Origin: Bradyrhizobium erythrophlei | GTDB lineage: Bacteria; Pseudomonadota; Alphaproteobacteria; Rhizobiales; Xanthobacteraceae | DNA: 64,000 nt | Direction: 5' to 3' | Assembly: GCF_900142985.1 (NCBI RefSeq) | Contig: NZ_LT670849.1 | Coordinates: 3,410,001-3,474,000 of the forward strand | In this document: positions 43,879 to 53,614 of the stretch, piece by piece | Numbering within the stretch: the stretch's first letter is position 1 | How the letters are laid out: each line of letters starts with the position of its first letter | Position numbers and translations under genes: made by a program | The notes under the pieces: generated by a model | The model's input: only the letters and a program-made list of their open reading frames with translations | The model's database searches: none | What the model was told of the DNA's origin: nothing

Positions 43879-43907
43879 TTGACCAAGGCGCCTTGGGTCA
43901 TTATAGA
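43879..43907 (+). promoter_or_regulatory. sigma-70-type promoter of the EmrAB operon
   Basis: -35 TTGACC (43879-43884), an exactly 17-base spacer, and -10 TATAGA (43902-43907). The spacer contains the palindrome AAGGCGCCTT. Predicted transcription starts near 43914, within a TACAGT half site, giving a leader of about 30 bases before ATG 43943. Confidence 0.65.
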
Positions 43908-43942
43908 ACGATACAGTTTCGTTTCATTCAGAGGAGCACGAC

Positions 43943-45199
43943 ATGTTCGACGACGGAGTTCAAGAAAGAGGGGGGATCGCGGCTTTGGACGCGGGTGTAC
44001 CGCCAGCGACGCAGGAGCCGTCCTGGGAGCGCGGGGTGGCGGCCAGCGTGACCGCGAAGGCGCCGGCACCGAAAAATCCGGAACAGCCGCCGCCGCGGAA
44101 CGACAATGCGCGCCCGACCGCCAAGCCAGCCGAAGAAGGTTTTCTGCGCCGCCGTCCGGTCGTGTCGGTGATCGGCGCGCTGTTGTTGGCCGCGGCTCTC
44201 GGCGGCGGCTACGTTTACGTGGATCAGGCCTCGCATTTCCAGTCGACCGATGACGCCTTTGTCGCCGCGCGACAGTCCTCGCTCGCTCCGAAAGTGTCCG
44301 GCTACATCACCGCCGTTCCCGTGACGGACAATCAGCATGTTGTGGCCGGTGACGTGATCGCCCGCATCGATGACCGCGACTACCGCGTTGCGTTGGAACA
44401 GGCGGAGGCGCAGGTCGGCGCAGCGCAGGCAAGCATCGAGAATATCGACGCGCAGCTCGAAGTGCAGAAGGCGCAGATCAGCGCCAACCAGGCGCAGGTC
44501 GATCAGACCCAGGCGGCGCTGGTGTTTGCCCAGCAGCAGGCGGCGCGTTACCAGCACCTGGAGCAAACCGGCTACGGCACGGTCCAGAACTCCGAGCAGT
44601 ACACCTCGCAATTGCGCCAGCAGCAGGCCGCGGTTCAGAGTGCGCAGGCGACGTTGAATCTGGCCCAGCGTCAGGTCGAAGGCCTCAAGGCGCAGCGCAA
44701 GAGCGCGGTTGCGAACCTCGCGCAGGCCGAAGCGCAGCGCGACCAGGCAAAGCTCAACCTCTCCTATACGACGGTGACCGCGGCCCAGCCGGGACGTGTC
44801 GTCAACCTCGGCGCCGCCGTCGGCCAGTTCGCTCAACCCGGCACCAGCCTTACCACGTTCGTTCCCGATGAGATCTGGGTGACCGCGAACTTCAAGGAGA
44901 TCCAGCTCGAGCGCATGCGGCCGGGCGATCCGGTCACGCTGAGGATCGACGCCTATCCGGGCCGCGCGATCCGCGGCCATGTCGACAGCGTCCAGCCGGG
45001 ATCGGGCACCGCATTCTCGCTGCTGCCGGCCCAGAACGCCACCGGCAACTACGTCAAGATCGTCCAGCGCGTGCCGGTCAAGATCATCATGGACAATCCG
45101 CCCAAGGATGGCGCGCTCGGACCGGGCATGTCGGTCGTGCCGACCGTGCGTATCGACTCCGCGTCTTCGCTCTTTGAACGCCTGGGGAGGTTCCTGTGA
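43943..45199 (+). CDS. emrA: HlyD/EmrA-family membrane fusion protein
   Basis: 418 aa. A Pro/Ala-rich cytoplasmic leader precedes one membrane helix (about 73-92). The periplasmic part has a split biotinyl/lipoyl domain (APKVSGYITAVPVTDNQHVV, then TTVTAAQPGRVVNLGAAVG) around a long Gln/Ala-rich coiled-coil hairpin (about 135-270), and a beta-barrel domain. It links the inner-membrane pump to an outer-membrane TolC-type channel. GAGGAG precedes the start. The stop overlaps the pump gene by 4 bases (GTGA). Confidence 0.92.
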   Translation: MFDDGVQERGGIAALDAGVPPATQEPSWERGVAASVTAKAPAPKNPEQPPPRNDNARPTAKPAEEGFLRRRPVVSVIGALLLAAALGGGYVYVDQASHFQSTDDAFVAARQSSLAPKVSGYITAVPVTDNQHVVAGDVIARIDDRDYRVALEQAEAQVGAAQASIENIDAQLEVQKAQISANQAQVDQTQAALVFAQQQAARYQHLEQTGYGTVQNSEQYTSQLRQQQAAVQSAQATLNLAQRQVEGLKAQRKSAVANLAQAEAQRDQAKLNLSYTTVTAAQPGRVVNLGAAVGQFAQPGTSLTTFVPDEIWVTANFKEIQLERMRPGDPVTLRIDAYPGRAIRGHVDSVQPGSGTAFSLLPAQNATGNYVKIVQRVPVKIIMDNPPKDGALGPGMSVVPTVRIDSASSLFERLGRFL

Positions 45200-46797
45200 G
45201 TGCCGCCACGATCGAAGCCAACGGTTTTCCTGCGAACAACAGCGCCGTCGCTGCCACCAGTCCCTGGCTGATTGCATTCATTGTGGCGCTTGCGAGCTTC
45301 ATGGAGGTGCTCGACACCACGATCGCCAACGTGGCCTTGCCTTACATCGCGGGCGGCATGGGGGTGAGCGAGGACGAGGCGTCCTGGGTGGTGACCACCT
45401 ATCTGGTCGCCAACGCCATCATCCTGACCGCCTCCAGCTATCTGGCGCGCAGGCTGGGCCGCAAGACCTTCTTCCTGATCTGTCTCGGCATCTTCACGCT
45501 CAGCTCGCTATTGAGCGGCTTTGCGCCCAATCTGAACGCGCTTCTTGTGTTTCGTATCATGCAAGGCGTTGGCGGCGGCGGCATGGTGCCGGTCGCCCAG
45601 TCGATCCTGGCGGATTCGTTCCCGCCGGCCAAGCGCGGCCAGGCGTTTGCGTTGTTCGGTGTTGCGGTGGTGGTGGCGCCGGTGGTTGGACCGACGCTCG
45701 GCGGCTGGCTGTCCGACAACTGGTCCTGGCAGTGGTGTTTTCTGATCAACGTGCCGGTTGGCGTGCTCGCGATGGCCGCCATCGCGATCATCCTGCAAGA
45801 ACCCGCCCGCGCAAAGGACGAGACGCAGCAAGAACGCCGGTTCGACGTTGTCGGCTTCGCGCTGGTTGCGACGTTCCTTGGCGCGCTTGAAGTTGTGCTG
45901 GACCGCGGCCTGGAGGACGACTGGTTCGGTTCGCCTTTCATCGTGACGTTCGCGGCCATCTGCGCGCTCGCGTTCGTGCTGATGATCCCCTGGGAATTGA
46001 ACCATAAGAACCCCGCCGTGGACCTGAGAATGGTGGCAAGCCGCCAGTTCGGCGCCTGCTTCCTCGTGATGCTGGCGACCGGCGCCATCCTGCTGGCGAC
46101 CACGCAGTTCTTGCCGCAGCTGGTGCAGCAGGATTTCGGCTACACGGCCACCTGGGCCGGCCTTGTGCTCTCGCCGGGCGGCGTCGTCACCATGGCCATG
46201 ATGTTCGTCGTCGGCCGCCTCGCCGCAAAAGTGCAGCCGAAATACCTGATCATCGCAGGCGCGCTGGTGATCGCGCTCTCGATGTACGTCATGACCAACG
46301 TCTACGGCGATCTCGGCTTCTGGTTCATGGCGCGTTCGCGCATGCTGCTCGGCATTGGCCTGCCGCTGATCTTCGTGCCGATCATGGCCGCATCCTACGA
46401 CGGCATTCCGCCCTCGAAGAGCGACCAGGCGTCCGCATTGATCAACGTCGCGCGCAACACCGGCAGCTCGATCGGCGTGTCCCTCGTCTCGAACGTGCTT
46501 ACCCATCGCGCGCAGTTCCATCAAAGCCGGCTGGTTGAACAGATCATTCCATCGAGCGCGCAGTATCAGAACACGTTGCAGCAGGTGACGACTTTCTTCA
46601 CCAGCCACGGCAGCTCGCTGGCGCAGGCCCAGGATCAGGCGGTGCAATGGATTAGCGCACAGGTCCAGGCCCAGGCGTCATTCCTGTCCTATGTCGATGC
46701 ATTCTGGGTGTTGATGCTGATTGCGCTGTCGGCGGTGCCGCTCGCGCTGACGCTTCGCAACGTCAAGCTCGGTGGTGCGGTGAGCATGGGCCACTGA
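45196..46797 (+). CDS. emrB: DHA2-family (EmrB-type) multidrug efflux permease
   Basis: 533 aa with 14 hydrophobic segments, matching the DHA2 proton-drug antiporter group. Motifs include LASFMEVLDTTIANVALPYI in helix 1 (motif D1), an RRLGRK loop motif A, and a helix-5 motif C (VVVAPVVGPTLGGW). It starts at GTG 45196, overlapping the EmrA stop. A large loop before the last helix is typical of EmrB. Together with emrA it forms a tripartite pump of unknown substrate, controlled by the divergent TetR. Confidence 0.93.
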   Translation: MSAATIEANGFPANNSAVAATSPWLIAFIVALASFMEVLDTTIANVALPYIAGGMGVSEDEASWVVTTYLVANAIILTASSYLARRLGRKTFFLICLGIFTLSSLLSGFAPNLNALLVFRIMQGVGGGGMVPVAQSILADSFPPAKRGQAFALFGVAVVVAPVVGPTLGGWLSDNWSWQWCFLINVPVGVLAMAAIAIILQEPARAKDETQQERRFDVVGFALVATFLGALEVVLDRGLEDDWFGSPFIVTFAAICALAFVLMIPWELNHKNPAVDLRMVASRQFGACFLVMLATGAILLATTQFLPQLVQQDFGYTATWAGLVLSPGGVVTMAMMFVVGRLAAKVQPKYLIIAGALVIALSMYVMTNVYGDLGFWFMARSRMLLGIGLPLIFVPIMAASYDGIPPSKSDQASALINVARNTGSSIGVSLVSNVLTHRAQFHQSRLVEQIIPSSAQYQNTLQQVTTFFTSHGSSLAQAQDQAVQWISAQVQAQASFLSYVDAFWVLMLIALSAVPLALTLRNVKLGGAVSMGH

Positions 46798-46885
46798 TCG
46801 ATGGCATTCCACGGCCGCGGCGATTACAGTCGCAAACGCCGATCCGCCGGATGACCTGGCGGATCGCGCATGCGGACAAGGGCTC

Positions 46886-47419
46886 ATGATCGGATTGTTT
46901 TTTGAAGTGACGCCTCTGGAAGGACATGCCGAGCACTACTTCAATCTCGCGGCCGCGCTGAGACCGGAACTCGAGCGGAGCGGCGGCGTCGAATTCATCG
47001 ACCGCTATCGCAGCATCGACAGACCCGACGTCATCCTCTCGCATCAATGGTGGGCTGACGAGGGAGCGCTGGTCCGCTGGCGTCATCATACCCAGCATCG
47101 CGCGATCCAGCGCGCCGGGCGCGAGCAGCACTTCGCCGACTACCGCCTCCGCATCGGCCCCGAGGCCGATCCGTCGCGGGCGCGCTCGGTGGCCCGCGCC
47201 GTCTGGGTCACCTATTACGATGCGAAACCGGCGGCGCCGATAGCGGGCGAGCTATTCAAGAGCGTCTACCGTGAGGGAAAGTTTCTGGTGCTTTCCGATC
47301 ACGAGCCAGCCGCAGAAGCGGCTTGGTCCGATCGCAAGGCCTTCGAGATCACGCGCGACTACGGAATGCACGATCGCGCCGAGGCGCCGCAGTCGTACCC
47401 GCCGGTGGCGCGCGACTAG
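46886..47419 (+). CDS. antibiotic biosynthesis monooxygenase-domain protein
   Basis: 177 aa. Sequence features VTPLEGHAEHYFNLAAALRP and ILSHQWWADEGALVRWRHHT, then HRAIQRAGREQHFADYRLRI match the ABM ferredoxin-like fold (heme-degrading/monooxygenase superfamily). The fold region covers about residues 1-100, with a second similar half-domain possible at 110-170. It follows emrB by 88 bases on the same strand and may share its transcript; a detoxifying role is speculative. Confidence 0.8.
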   Translation: MIGLFFEVTPLEGHAEHYFNLAAALRPELERSGGVEFIDRYRSIDRPDVILSHQWWADEGALVRWRHHTQHRAIQRAGREQHFADYRLRIGPEADPSRARSVARAVWVTYYDAKPAAPIAGELFKSVYREGKFLVLSDHEPAAEAAWSDRKAFEITRDYGMHDRAEAPQSYPPVARD

Positions 47420-47476
47420 GTTTTTCACGCGAACCGGTATCCACGTCGCTTGAAAACGCTTTCGGCGTGAACGCCG

Positions 47477-49168
47477 TCAGGCCGCGGCGGACGTGCGGAC
47501 CGCCGACACGATCACCCGGCGCAGCGACGACACCGCATCGGTCACGTCAGCGGCACAACTATGTACCCGTCCGGCTTCGCCACCCAGCCGCGTCGCCTCG
47601 CTGGAGACTTCCGTGATCCGGGTCGAGACCTCGCGGGCGCCATTGGCGGTCTCGGTGACGTTGCGGGAAATCTCGGAAGTCGCGGCGTGCTGTTCTTCGA
47701 CGGCGGCGGCGATCGAGCCCGCGATTTCGTCGATCGTGCGCACGGTGCTGGAGACCTCGTCCATGCCGCGCACGGTCTCCTGGGTGATGCTCTGAATTTC
47801 GCTGATCTGGCGGTTGATCTCTTCCGTCGAGCGCGCGGTCTGCGTCGCCAGCGATTTCACTTCGCTCGCCACTACCGCAAAGCCGCGGCCCGCTTCGCCG
47901 GCGCGCGCCGCCTCGATAGTCGCGTTCAGCGCTAGCAGGTTGGTTTGCGAAGCGATCTCGGAGATCAGCGTCGTCACCTGGCCGACCCGCGTGACGGCTT
48001 CGGCAAGCGTGGCGATCGTGGTGCGGGCGCTCTCGCTGCGGCTGACGGCAGCACTCGTGGCCTTGGTCGCATTGGTGACTTGCGAGCTGATCTCGCGGAT
48101 CGAACTGGAGAGTTGTTCGGCGGCGCTCGCGACCGTCTGCGCGTTGTTGAGAGCTTGCGAAGAGGCGGTCGCGACCGTCTGGGCGCTGGTGCCGACCAGT
48201 TCGGCCGACCGGCTCATCACCGATGCAGCCTCCGTCATCGCCGCCATCCGGTTGTCGATGCCGGCCACCGCGTTGTCGGTTTCGGTCTCGACGGTGGTGA
48301 CCATGTCGGTCAAGGTCTTGCGGCGCGCCGCTTCGGCCTCGCTCTTTTGGCTGTCGACCTCGCCACGCAGCCGCTCGGCTTCCGCAGATTTCGCCTTGAA
48401 GATCTGAAGCGCGCGCGCCAGCGCGCCGATTTCGTCCTTCAGGCGCAGATCGCGTTCAAACTGGGCGGAGGGCGCCGACGAGAGCGGCTGCTCGGTAAAT
48501 TGCACAAGGCGGCCAAGCGGCTTCGTGATCTGTCGCGACAACCAGTAGGCGCACAGCGCCATGAACAGGCCGACCGCGCCGGCGATCAGGAAAAACTGCC
48601 AGGCGATTTCGCTGTAGCGGGTATCGATGTCATCGACGAACATGCTGGTCGAGATCACCCAGTGCCACGGCTCGAAGGCGATCGCGTAGCTCAGCTTCGA
48701 CACCGGCTGGGTCGAACCGGCGCGTCCCACCGGGCTCAGCGCAATAACGGCGCCGGTGCCGTTGCGGCCCGCCTCGATCTGCTCCTTGATGATCTGCCGG
48801 CCGTTATTGTCGACGAAGCCGATGTAGTTCTGGCCTTCGCGCTCCGGCTTTCCGCCATGCATGACGCAGTTTCCGTCATAATCATGGATATAATAGTATT
48901 CGCCGGTGGCTCCGTACTTCACCGTCCGCAACTGGTTCTTGACCAGCGTCTTGGCGGCCTCTTCGGTCAGTTCTCCGCTCTGAAAGCGGGCATAGGCGGT
49001 CTTGACCGCGGACACCGCAACCTCGTCGACATGGCGAACCATGTCGATGCGCTCGGTGGTGATGGTCTGGTGAATCTTGTGGCTGGCGAGCCAGGCCAGG
49101 AAGGCGTAACCGGCAAAGATGATCGCAGAAAACAATAATAGCTTCGCGCTAATTCCAAACCTGGGCAT
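47477..49168 (-). CDS. methyl-accepting chemotaxis protein with sCache domain
   Basis: 563 aa. A first membrane helix (about 8-28) is followed by a periplasmic single-Cache domain with [18 protein letters not shown] and [16 protein letters not shown] motifs, a second helix (about 188-210), HAMP ([17 protein letters not shown]), and a signalling domain. The hairpin tip reads [20 protein letters not shown]. Cache domains of this type often bind small organic acids or amines, but the ligand is unknown. The gene is monocistronic here, and no CheR/B-type genes are adjacent. Confidence 0.93.
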   Translation of the reverse strand: MPRFGISAKLLLFSAIIFAGYAFLAWLASHKIHQTITTERIDMVRHVDEVAVSAVKTAYARFQSGELTEEAAKTLVKNQLRTVKYGATGEYYYIHDYDGNCVMHGGKPEREGQNYIGFVDNNGRQIIKEQIEAGRNGTGAVIALSPVGRAGSTQPVSKLSYAIAFEPWHWVISTSMFVDDIDTRYSEIAWQFFLIAGAVGLFMALCAYWLSRQITKPLGRLVQFTEQPLSSAPSAQFERDLRLKDEIGALARALQIFKAKSAEAERLRGEVDSQKSEAEAARRKTLTDMVTTVETETDNAVAGIDNRMAAMTEAASVMSRSAELVGTSAQTVATASSQALNNAQTVASAAEQLSSSIREISSQVTNATKATSAAVSRSESARTTIATLAEAVTRVGQVTTLISEIASQTNLLALNATIEAARAGEAGRGFAVVASEVKSLATQTARSTEEINRQISEIQSITQETVRGMDEVSSTVRTIDEIAGSIAAAVEEQHAATSEISRNVTETANGAREVSTRITEVSSEATRLGGEAGRVHSCAADVTDAVSSLRRVIVSAVRTSAAA

Positions 49169-49397
49169 CGATAACTCCGATCATCCGATATCTTTACCTG
49201 CCACTAATTATTAAACCTGCCGTTAATCTTCTGGGCGATTTCGCGTCATCGTTGTGGAACGAAGACGCATAGCCGGGACGCCCGCACACCGATTAGGCAG
49301 GAGCATGCGCCGGCCGGTCTATCGGCTGGATCGAATCGGCCTACATCTCTAAGAACCGACCCGAAGGCTTTTGGCTCCGCGGATATTGGAAAGCGCC

Positions 49398-50633
49398 ATG
49401 ACGACCACACGCGCCGAACAAGCAAAGCTCCTGCTGCTGGAAAACGTGAACGACAGCGCGGTCGAGTTGCTGGTCAGTTCCGGATTCGCCGATATCGAGC
49501 TGCAGCCGAAGGCGCTGGAGGGCGATGCGCTTCGGAACGCCGTCAAGGGCATTTCGCTGCTTGGTATCCGTTCGCGAACCTCGCTGACCTCGGATGTCTT
49601 CGCCGCGGCGGACCAATTGATCGCGGTCGGCTGTTTCAGCGTGGGGACCAACCAGGTCGACCTCGACGCCGCGCGCAAGCGCGGCATTCCCGTCTTCAAC
49701 GCGCCGTTCTCAAATACAAGAAGCGTGGCCGAACTCGTCATCGGCGAGATCGTCATGCTGCTTCGCCAGATTTTCCCGCGCTCCGTTTCGGCCCATGACG
49801 GCGGGTGGGACAAGTCCGCGGCCGGCAGCCGCGAGGTGCGCGGCCGGACGCTGGGCATCATCGGTTACGGCAATATCGGCTCCCAGCTTTCGACGCTTGC
49901 AGAAGCGATGGGGATGCGGGTCATCTATTTCGACCGCACGGACAAGCTTCGGCATGGCAACACCGAGCCGGTCGATCGGCTCGAGACATTGCTGTCGCAA
50001 AGCGACGTCGTCAGTCTGCACGTTCCGGAGACACCTGAAACCTTCAACATGATCGGCGCGCGGGAACTTCGCCTGATGAAACCCGGCGCCTGCCTGATCA
50101 ACAACAGCCGCGGCACCGTGGTCGATCTGGATGCGCTTGCGGCGGCACTTCGCGACGGGCATCTGGCCGGTGCCGCGCTCGACGTCTTTCCCGTTGAGCC
50201 ATCATCGAACTCCGAGCGCTTCGACAGCCCCGTGCAAGGCCTCGACAACGTGATCCTGACGCCCCACATCGGCGGCTCGACCGAAGAGGCGCAGGAGCGC
50301 ATCGGCAGGGAGGTCGCGCGCAAGCTGCTCGACTACTGCATCAACGGCTCGACCATGGGCGCGGTCAATTTTCCGGAAGTGCAGCTCCATTCGCGCGCCC
50401 ATGGCGCCCGCTTCAGCCATGTCCATCACAACGTGCCCGGAATGCTGCGGCGTCTGAATGAGGTATTTCTCCAGCGCGACATCAACATCGCGGCCCAATA
50501 CCTCGAGACCGACAGCGATGTCGGCTATGTCGTGCTCGACGTCGACCTCGTCGATCACGATGGCGGTGAGCTGCTGGACGAAATTCGCGCGCTGGACGGC
50601 ACGATCAGCGCAAGGCTCATCTATCAGCACTAA
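49398..50633 (+). CDS. serA: D-3-phosphoglycerate dehydrogenase
   Basis: About 411 aa from ATG 49398 (MTTTRAEQAKLLLLENVND); the frame extends to 49371 but the ATG at 49398 is the better start. It oxidises 3-phosphoglycerate with NAD+ in serine synthesis. Features are the NAD-binding GIIGYGNIGSQ motif, the NNSRGTVVD loop, catalytic His in LTPHIGGSTEEAQ, and a C-terminal ACT domain (FLQRDINIAAQYLETDSDVG) for serine feedback. E. coli-type SerA, which may also act on 2-oxoglutarate. It is convergent with the MotB-like gene. Confidence 0.92.
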   Translation: MTTTRAEQAKLLLLENVNDSAVELLVSSGFADIELQPKALEGDALRNAVKGISLLGIRSRTSLTSDVFAAADQLIAVGCFSVGTNQVDLDAARKRGIPVFNAPFSNTRSVAELVIGEIVMLLRQIFPRSVSAHDGGWDKSAAGSREVRGRTLGIIGYGNIGSQLSTLAEAMGMRVIYFDRTDKLRHGNTEPVDRLETLLSQSDVVSLHVPETPETFNMIGARELRLMKPGACLINNSRGTVVDLDALAAALRDGHLAGAALDVFPVEPSSNSERFDSPVQGLDNVILTPHIGGSTEEAQERIGREVARKLLDYCINGSTMGAVNFPEVQLHSRAHGARFSHVHHNVPGMLRRLNEVFLQRDINIAAQYLETDSDVGYVVLDVDLVDHDGGELLDEIRALDGTISARLIYQH

Positions 50634-50658
50634 AACCGGGAAGTATGCGTCAGGCCGC

Positions 50659-51729
50659 TTAACGCGGCGGCACCGCCGTTGCCGTCGGCGCGAGGCTGCC
50701 GGTTGCCTCGCTGCTTGAGGATTTGCGCAGGCGGATCTCGATGCGCCGGCGCTGCTGGATGTCGCCGGGCGAAGGCGAGATCGCGAGCGTCTCGTCGGTA
50801 TTCACCAGTTGCGCGCCCGAGAGCGGAATCAGCTTGTAGCCGGCGAGCAGCGGGCTCTGGCGCAGCACGCTGACCACCGCGACCGCGCGCGCAAGCCCAA
50901 GCCCGGCATTGTCGGCAGGCACCAGACTGACGACGCCGGCGTCGTTCTTCAGCACCGGCAGCAGGTCGCGATCAAGGTTGGAATATTGCCGCAATCCGAT
51001 CGGCCGCTCGTCGGTGTGGCCGACGACCTCGATGATATCGACGTCGTATTTGCGGATGTAGTTGAGAATCTCGATCGGGGTTTTCGAGGACAGCGCTTCG
51101 TGGAAGGTCGGCGACAACTCCGCGCTGCCCGATTTGAAGAAATAGCCGTCGGCCTCGCTCATGCGGATGATCGGCGGCCATTGGTGGCCGCCGTTGCCCG
51201 GCGCCATGCCCCGCGCCAACGTCTCGAGCACGCTTTGAGCCGACACCGGCGGATCGCCAGGCTTGGCCATGGCGCGATTGATCGCGCCCACGATCTCGGC
51301 ATCGCGAATGGCCTTGTCGACGCTGACGCCGTTAGCGCGCAGCGCGGCGATATTGGCCAGGCTCTCGCGGAGTTCTTTCACCGTCAGGCTCTTCTCGATT
51401 TCCTTGACGACGCTGCGGCTGTCGACCAGCTCGCGCCAGTATTGGTCGATGGCCTGCGGATCGCTCAGGCCGGAAAGGTTTTCGACCTTTTCGGCCACCG
51501 CGGCGCTCTTGCTCAGGGAATTGACGACCTCGCGGATTTGCTCGTTTTGCGCGTGCTCTTCCTTGAGTTCCTGCTCGGCCGCGATACGCCTCGTTTCCTC
51601 GCGCTTCAAAAACGCGGCCATTGCGATCAGAAGGCAAAACACCAATAGCACCATGATCTCGGCCATGGTGAGCCCGAGCACGAGGCCGCGCCGGTACGAT
51701 GATCGCTGCTCGAGTATCTGTCCTTCCAT
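50659..51729 (-). CDS. MotB-like/OmpA-family membrane protein
   Basis: 356 aa. A single N-terminal membrane helix (GLTMAEIMVLLVFCLLIAM, about 19-38) contains an acidic residue, Glu24, at the place where MotB and ZorB carry the proton-conducting Asp. A periplasmic coiled-coil/helical region follows, then an OmpA-type peptidoglycan-binding domain (VVGHTDERP at 236-244, GLARAVAVVSVL, QQRRRIEIRL). It is the last gene of a four-gene operon, 4 bases after the MotA-like gene. Role inferred: peptidoglycan-anchored stator-like partner in a proton-driven complex. Not a standard flagellar MotB. Confidence 0.75.
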   Translation of the reverse strand: MEGQILEQRSSYRRGLVLGLTMAEIMVLLVFCLLIAMAAFLKREETRRIAAEQELKEEHAQNEQIREVVNSLSKSAAVAEKVENLSGLSDPQAIDQYWRELVDSRSVVKEIEKSLTVKELRESLANIAALRANGVSVDKAIRDAEIVGAINRAMAKPGDPPVSAQSVLETLARGMAPGNGGHQWPPIIRMSEADGYFFKSGSAELSPTFHEALSSKTPIEILNYIRKYDVDIIEVVGHTDERPIGLRQYSNLDRDLLPVLKNDAGVVSLVPADNAGLGLARAVAVVSVLRQSPLLAGYKLIPLSGAQLVNTDETLAISPSPGDIQQRRRIEIRLRKSSSSEATGSLAPTATAVPPR

Positions 51730-51733
51730 ATCT

Positions 51734-52768
51734 CTACCTTCGCGGATCGTTGCCCGATCGCGGCGCCATGAAGCCGAGCGCGCGCGGGATAATGCCGCGT
51801 CTTGTCGCCTGTATCTCGATCAGCAATTCCTTCATCGCGACGACGACGCTCTGGGCCTGCCGCAGGTTCATTTCCGTGCTCCTGGCCTGGGTTTGCGCAT
51901 TGTGGTTGAGCGCATCGACCGATTCGGTCAAACGCTCGATCACCGGGATCAGCTGGGTGCCAATCGCTTCCTCGGAGGTCTGGTGTGTGGTGAGGCGCGC
52001 GAACAGCGCGTCGATCGAGCGGACGATGCTCGTGGTGTTTTTGGCGAGCTCTTCGCCTTCCTGCACCAGTCCCCGCGATATTTCGAGGACTTCGATCGTC
52101 CTTTTGTTCAGGCTCGCCAGCGTCGCGCCCGAGAGTTTGGAGGATTCCTCGAACGGCAGGCTGGTACTTGTCGCGAGCTTTTCCAGCTCGCCGGCAAATT
52201 TCTCGTGCGCCTTGCCGATGCTGTCCCGCACCTCGTCCAGCGCGTCGGTGATGGATTGCTGGGTCATGCGGCGGAAATAGCCGAACTCCAGAACCGAGCT
52301 TTCGAGTTCGCGCTTCACCCGCCGCGAAGCTTCGGCGAGTTCCAGCCGGGAGGCGGCCTCGGTCTCGACCGGGTCGCGGCGCATCTGGTTGAACATGATG
52401 CGGAGCGTGATGCCGGCAATGGTTGATGCAATCGCGATGCCGAAATTCTGCACGATCTGCTCGGCTGAACCTGCCGCCGAAAATTGATAGAGCGAGACGG
52501 CAAGGCTCGTCAGCGTGAACAGGAATCCCATGTAGTAAAGATTGTCGCCGGATTGATCGTCGCGCAGGCGAAACAGCCGCGCGCCCAGCAAAACCGCGTA
52601 GCTGATCATGATCAGGACCGGGACCGCGGTCGCTGCGAGCGCGCCAAAATCATGCAGCTTCGAGAAAATGATATAGCTGCTGCCAAGCACGACGACGGCA
52701 AAGAACAGCAGCCCGTTCACGAAGCCGGGCGGCAGATTGGGTTTGAATTTGAAGTCATAGACCGCCAT
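51734..52768 (-). CDS. MotA/ExbB-like four-TM coiled-coil protein
   Basis: 344 aa. Four membrane helices (about 15-36, 44-64, 78-97, 107-127). The fourth, FGIAIASTIAGITLRIMF, has the small-residue/Thr pattern (Thr116) seen in the channel helices of ExbB, TolQ, MotA and ZorA. Residues 137-330 are a long cytoplasmic coiled coil, recalling the ZorA tail. Starts 6 bases after the vWA-like gene and ends 4 bases before the MotB-like gene. Likely forms an ion channel with the MotB-like protein. Assignment rests on topology and one motif. Confidence 0.6.
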   Translation of the reverse strand: MAVYDFKFKPNLPPGFVNGLLFFAVVVLGSSYIIFSKLHDFGALAATAVPVLIMISYAVLLGARLFRLRDDQSGDNLYYMGFLFTLTSLAVSLYQFSAAGSAEQIVQNFGIAIASTIAGITLRIMFNQMRRDPVETEAASRLELAEASRRVKRELESSVLEFGYFRRMTQQSITDALDEVRDSIGKAHEKFAGELEKLATSTSLPFEESSKLSGATLASLNKRTIEVLEISRGLVQEGEELAKNTTSIVRSIDALFARLTTHQTSEEAIGTQLIPVIERLTESVDALNHNAQTQARSTEMNLRQAQSVVVAMKELLIEIQATRRGIIPRALGFMAPRSGNDPRR

Positions 52769-52774
52769 GCGCCT

Positions 52775-53614
52775 TCAGGCTCCCTGCAGCCGTTTGACGC
52801 CGCCGAACGAGCCCCGGTTGTCCTCGATCCAGGCCTTCCAGAACTCCATGTGCTTGGTGCTGTCCACGATCTGCTGGCTGCCGGTCTGCCGGGTCACATA
52901 GCGGAGAATGACGGTCGCGCCATGCAGGTCGGTGCGAAACTTCAAATACGCCGGCGATTGCCTGTAGCGCTGGAACGACAGGTCGCCGGCGCGCGGATAC
53001 TGGCTGTAGTCGCGGGTGTATTCGATCATGTCGGAGATAACATAGAGTGTTTTCCGCGCGTTTTCGCTCGCAGCGCTGGAAAATTCCCCGATCGCGATGT
53101 CCTGGATCGCCGCCATGATCGGCGAGCTGTTCGACTTGGCCGAGGAGATGCTGTTCTTGACCGCGTCGGCGGCGGGTTTACGAAAATCCTCGATCCAGCG
53201 CAGCCGCGCGATCCGGGGATTGTCGGTCCATTCGCTCAGGCCCGCGCCGTCGCCGGGATTGCATTTGGAAAACAGCGAGCGGCTGCGCGCCCCCGCGATA
53301 TCGAGCACGCGAATGTCGAGCTTGTAGAAGGGCGGCAGCGTCGTGATCATGTCGTCGAGCTGGCCCAGCACCTCGCGCCGCGTGGTGTCGGGCAAGTCAT
53401 CCGAGGTGTCGACCAGCACCACGGTTATTCCCTTTGCGCCGTCGACCGGACAGAGCGTCTTCGCATCGAGCACCGGCCGCTCGGGGGCAGCGAAATAGAA
53501 ATAGGCCAGCGCGCCGCCGGATCCGATCGCGAGCAACAGCAACAAGACACCTGCGAGGCCCGACCAGCCGAGCGTTGAAGAGCTGCGGATCCTCGGGCGT
53601 CGTCTACTAGCCAC
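52775..53614 (-). CDS. membrane-anchored vWA-like protein
   Basis: 279 aa. A basic N-terminus and one membrane helix (about 17-42) precede a periplasmic or exposed alpha/beta domain. The first strand, ITVVLVDTSDDLPD (Asp69-Thr70-Ser71), resembles a degenerate von Willebrand factor A metal site, although the classical DxSxS is not complete. Later strands include KLDIRVLDIAG, KTLYVISDMIEY and ATVILRYV, consistent with an alternating alpha/beta fold. Overlaps the upstream gene by 8 bases and is followed after 6 by the MotA-like gene. Function unknown. Confidence 0.6.
   Translation of the reverse strand: MASRRRPRIRSSSTLGWSGLAGVLLLLLAIGSGGALAYFYFAAPERPVLDAKTLCPVDGAKGITVVLVDTSDDLPDTTRREVLGQLDDMITTLPPFYKLDIRVLDIAGARSRSLFSKCNPGDGAGLSEWTDNPRIARLRWIEDFRKPAADAVKNSISSAKSNSSPIMAAIQDIAIGEFSSAASENARKTLYVISDMIEYTRDYSQYPRAGDLSFQRYRQSPAYLKFRTDLHGATVILRYVTRQTGSQQIVDSTKHMEFWKAWIEDNRGSFGGVKRLQGA

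Noticed and set aside
47945..49138. A 397-codon plus-strand frame opposite the chemoreceptor
   Set aside because: Antisense to a gene with clear MCP signalling-domain motifs; Arg/Asp/Gly-rich shadow.
49169..49397. Possible promoter pair between chemoreceptor and serA
   Set aside because: AT-rich TTAATTATTAAA and GTTAATC motifs are present, but no convincing hexamer pair with correct spacing.
50659..52768. Flagellar stator genes motA/motB
   Set aside because: Helix order, the Glu in place of Asp, the long coiled-coil tail and the absence of flagellar genes do not fit.
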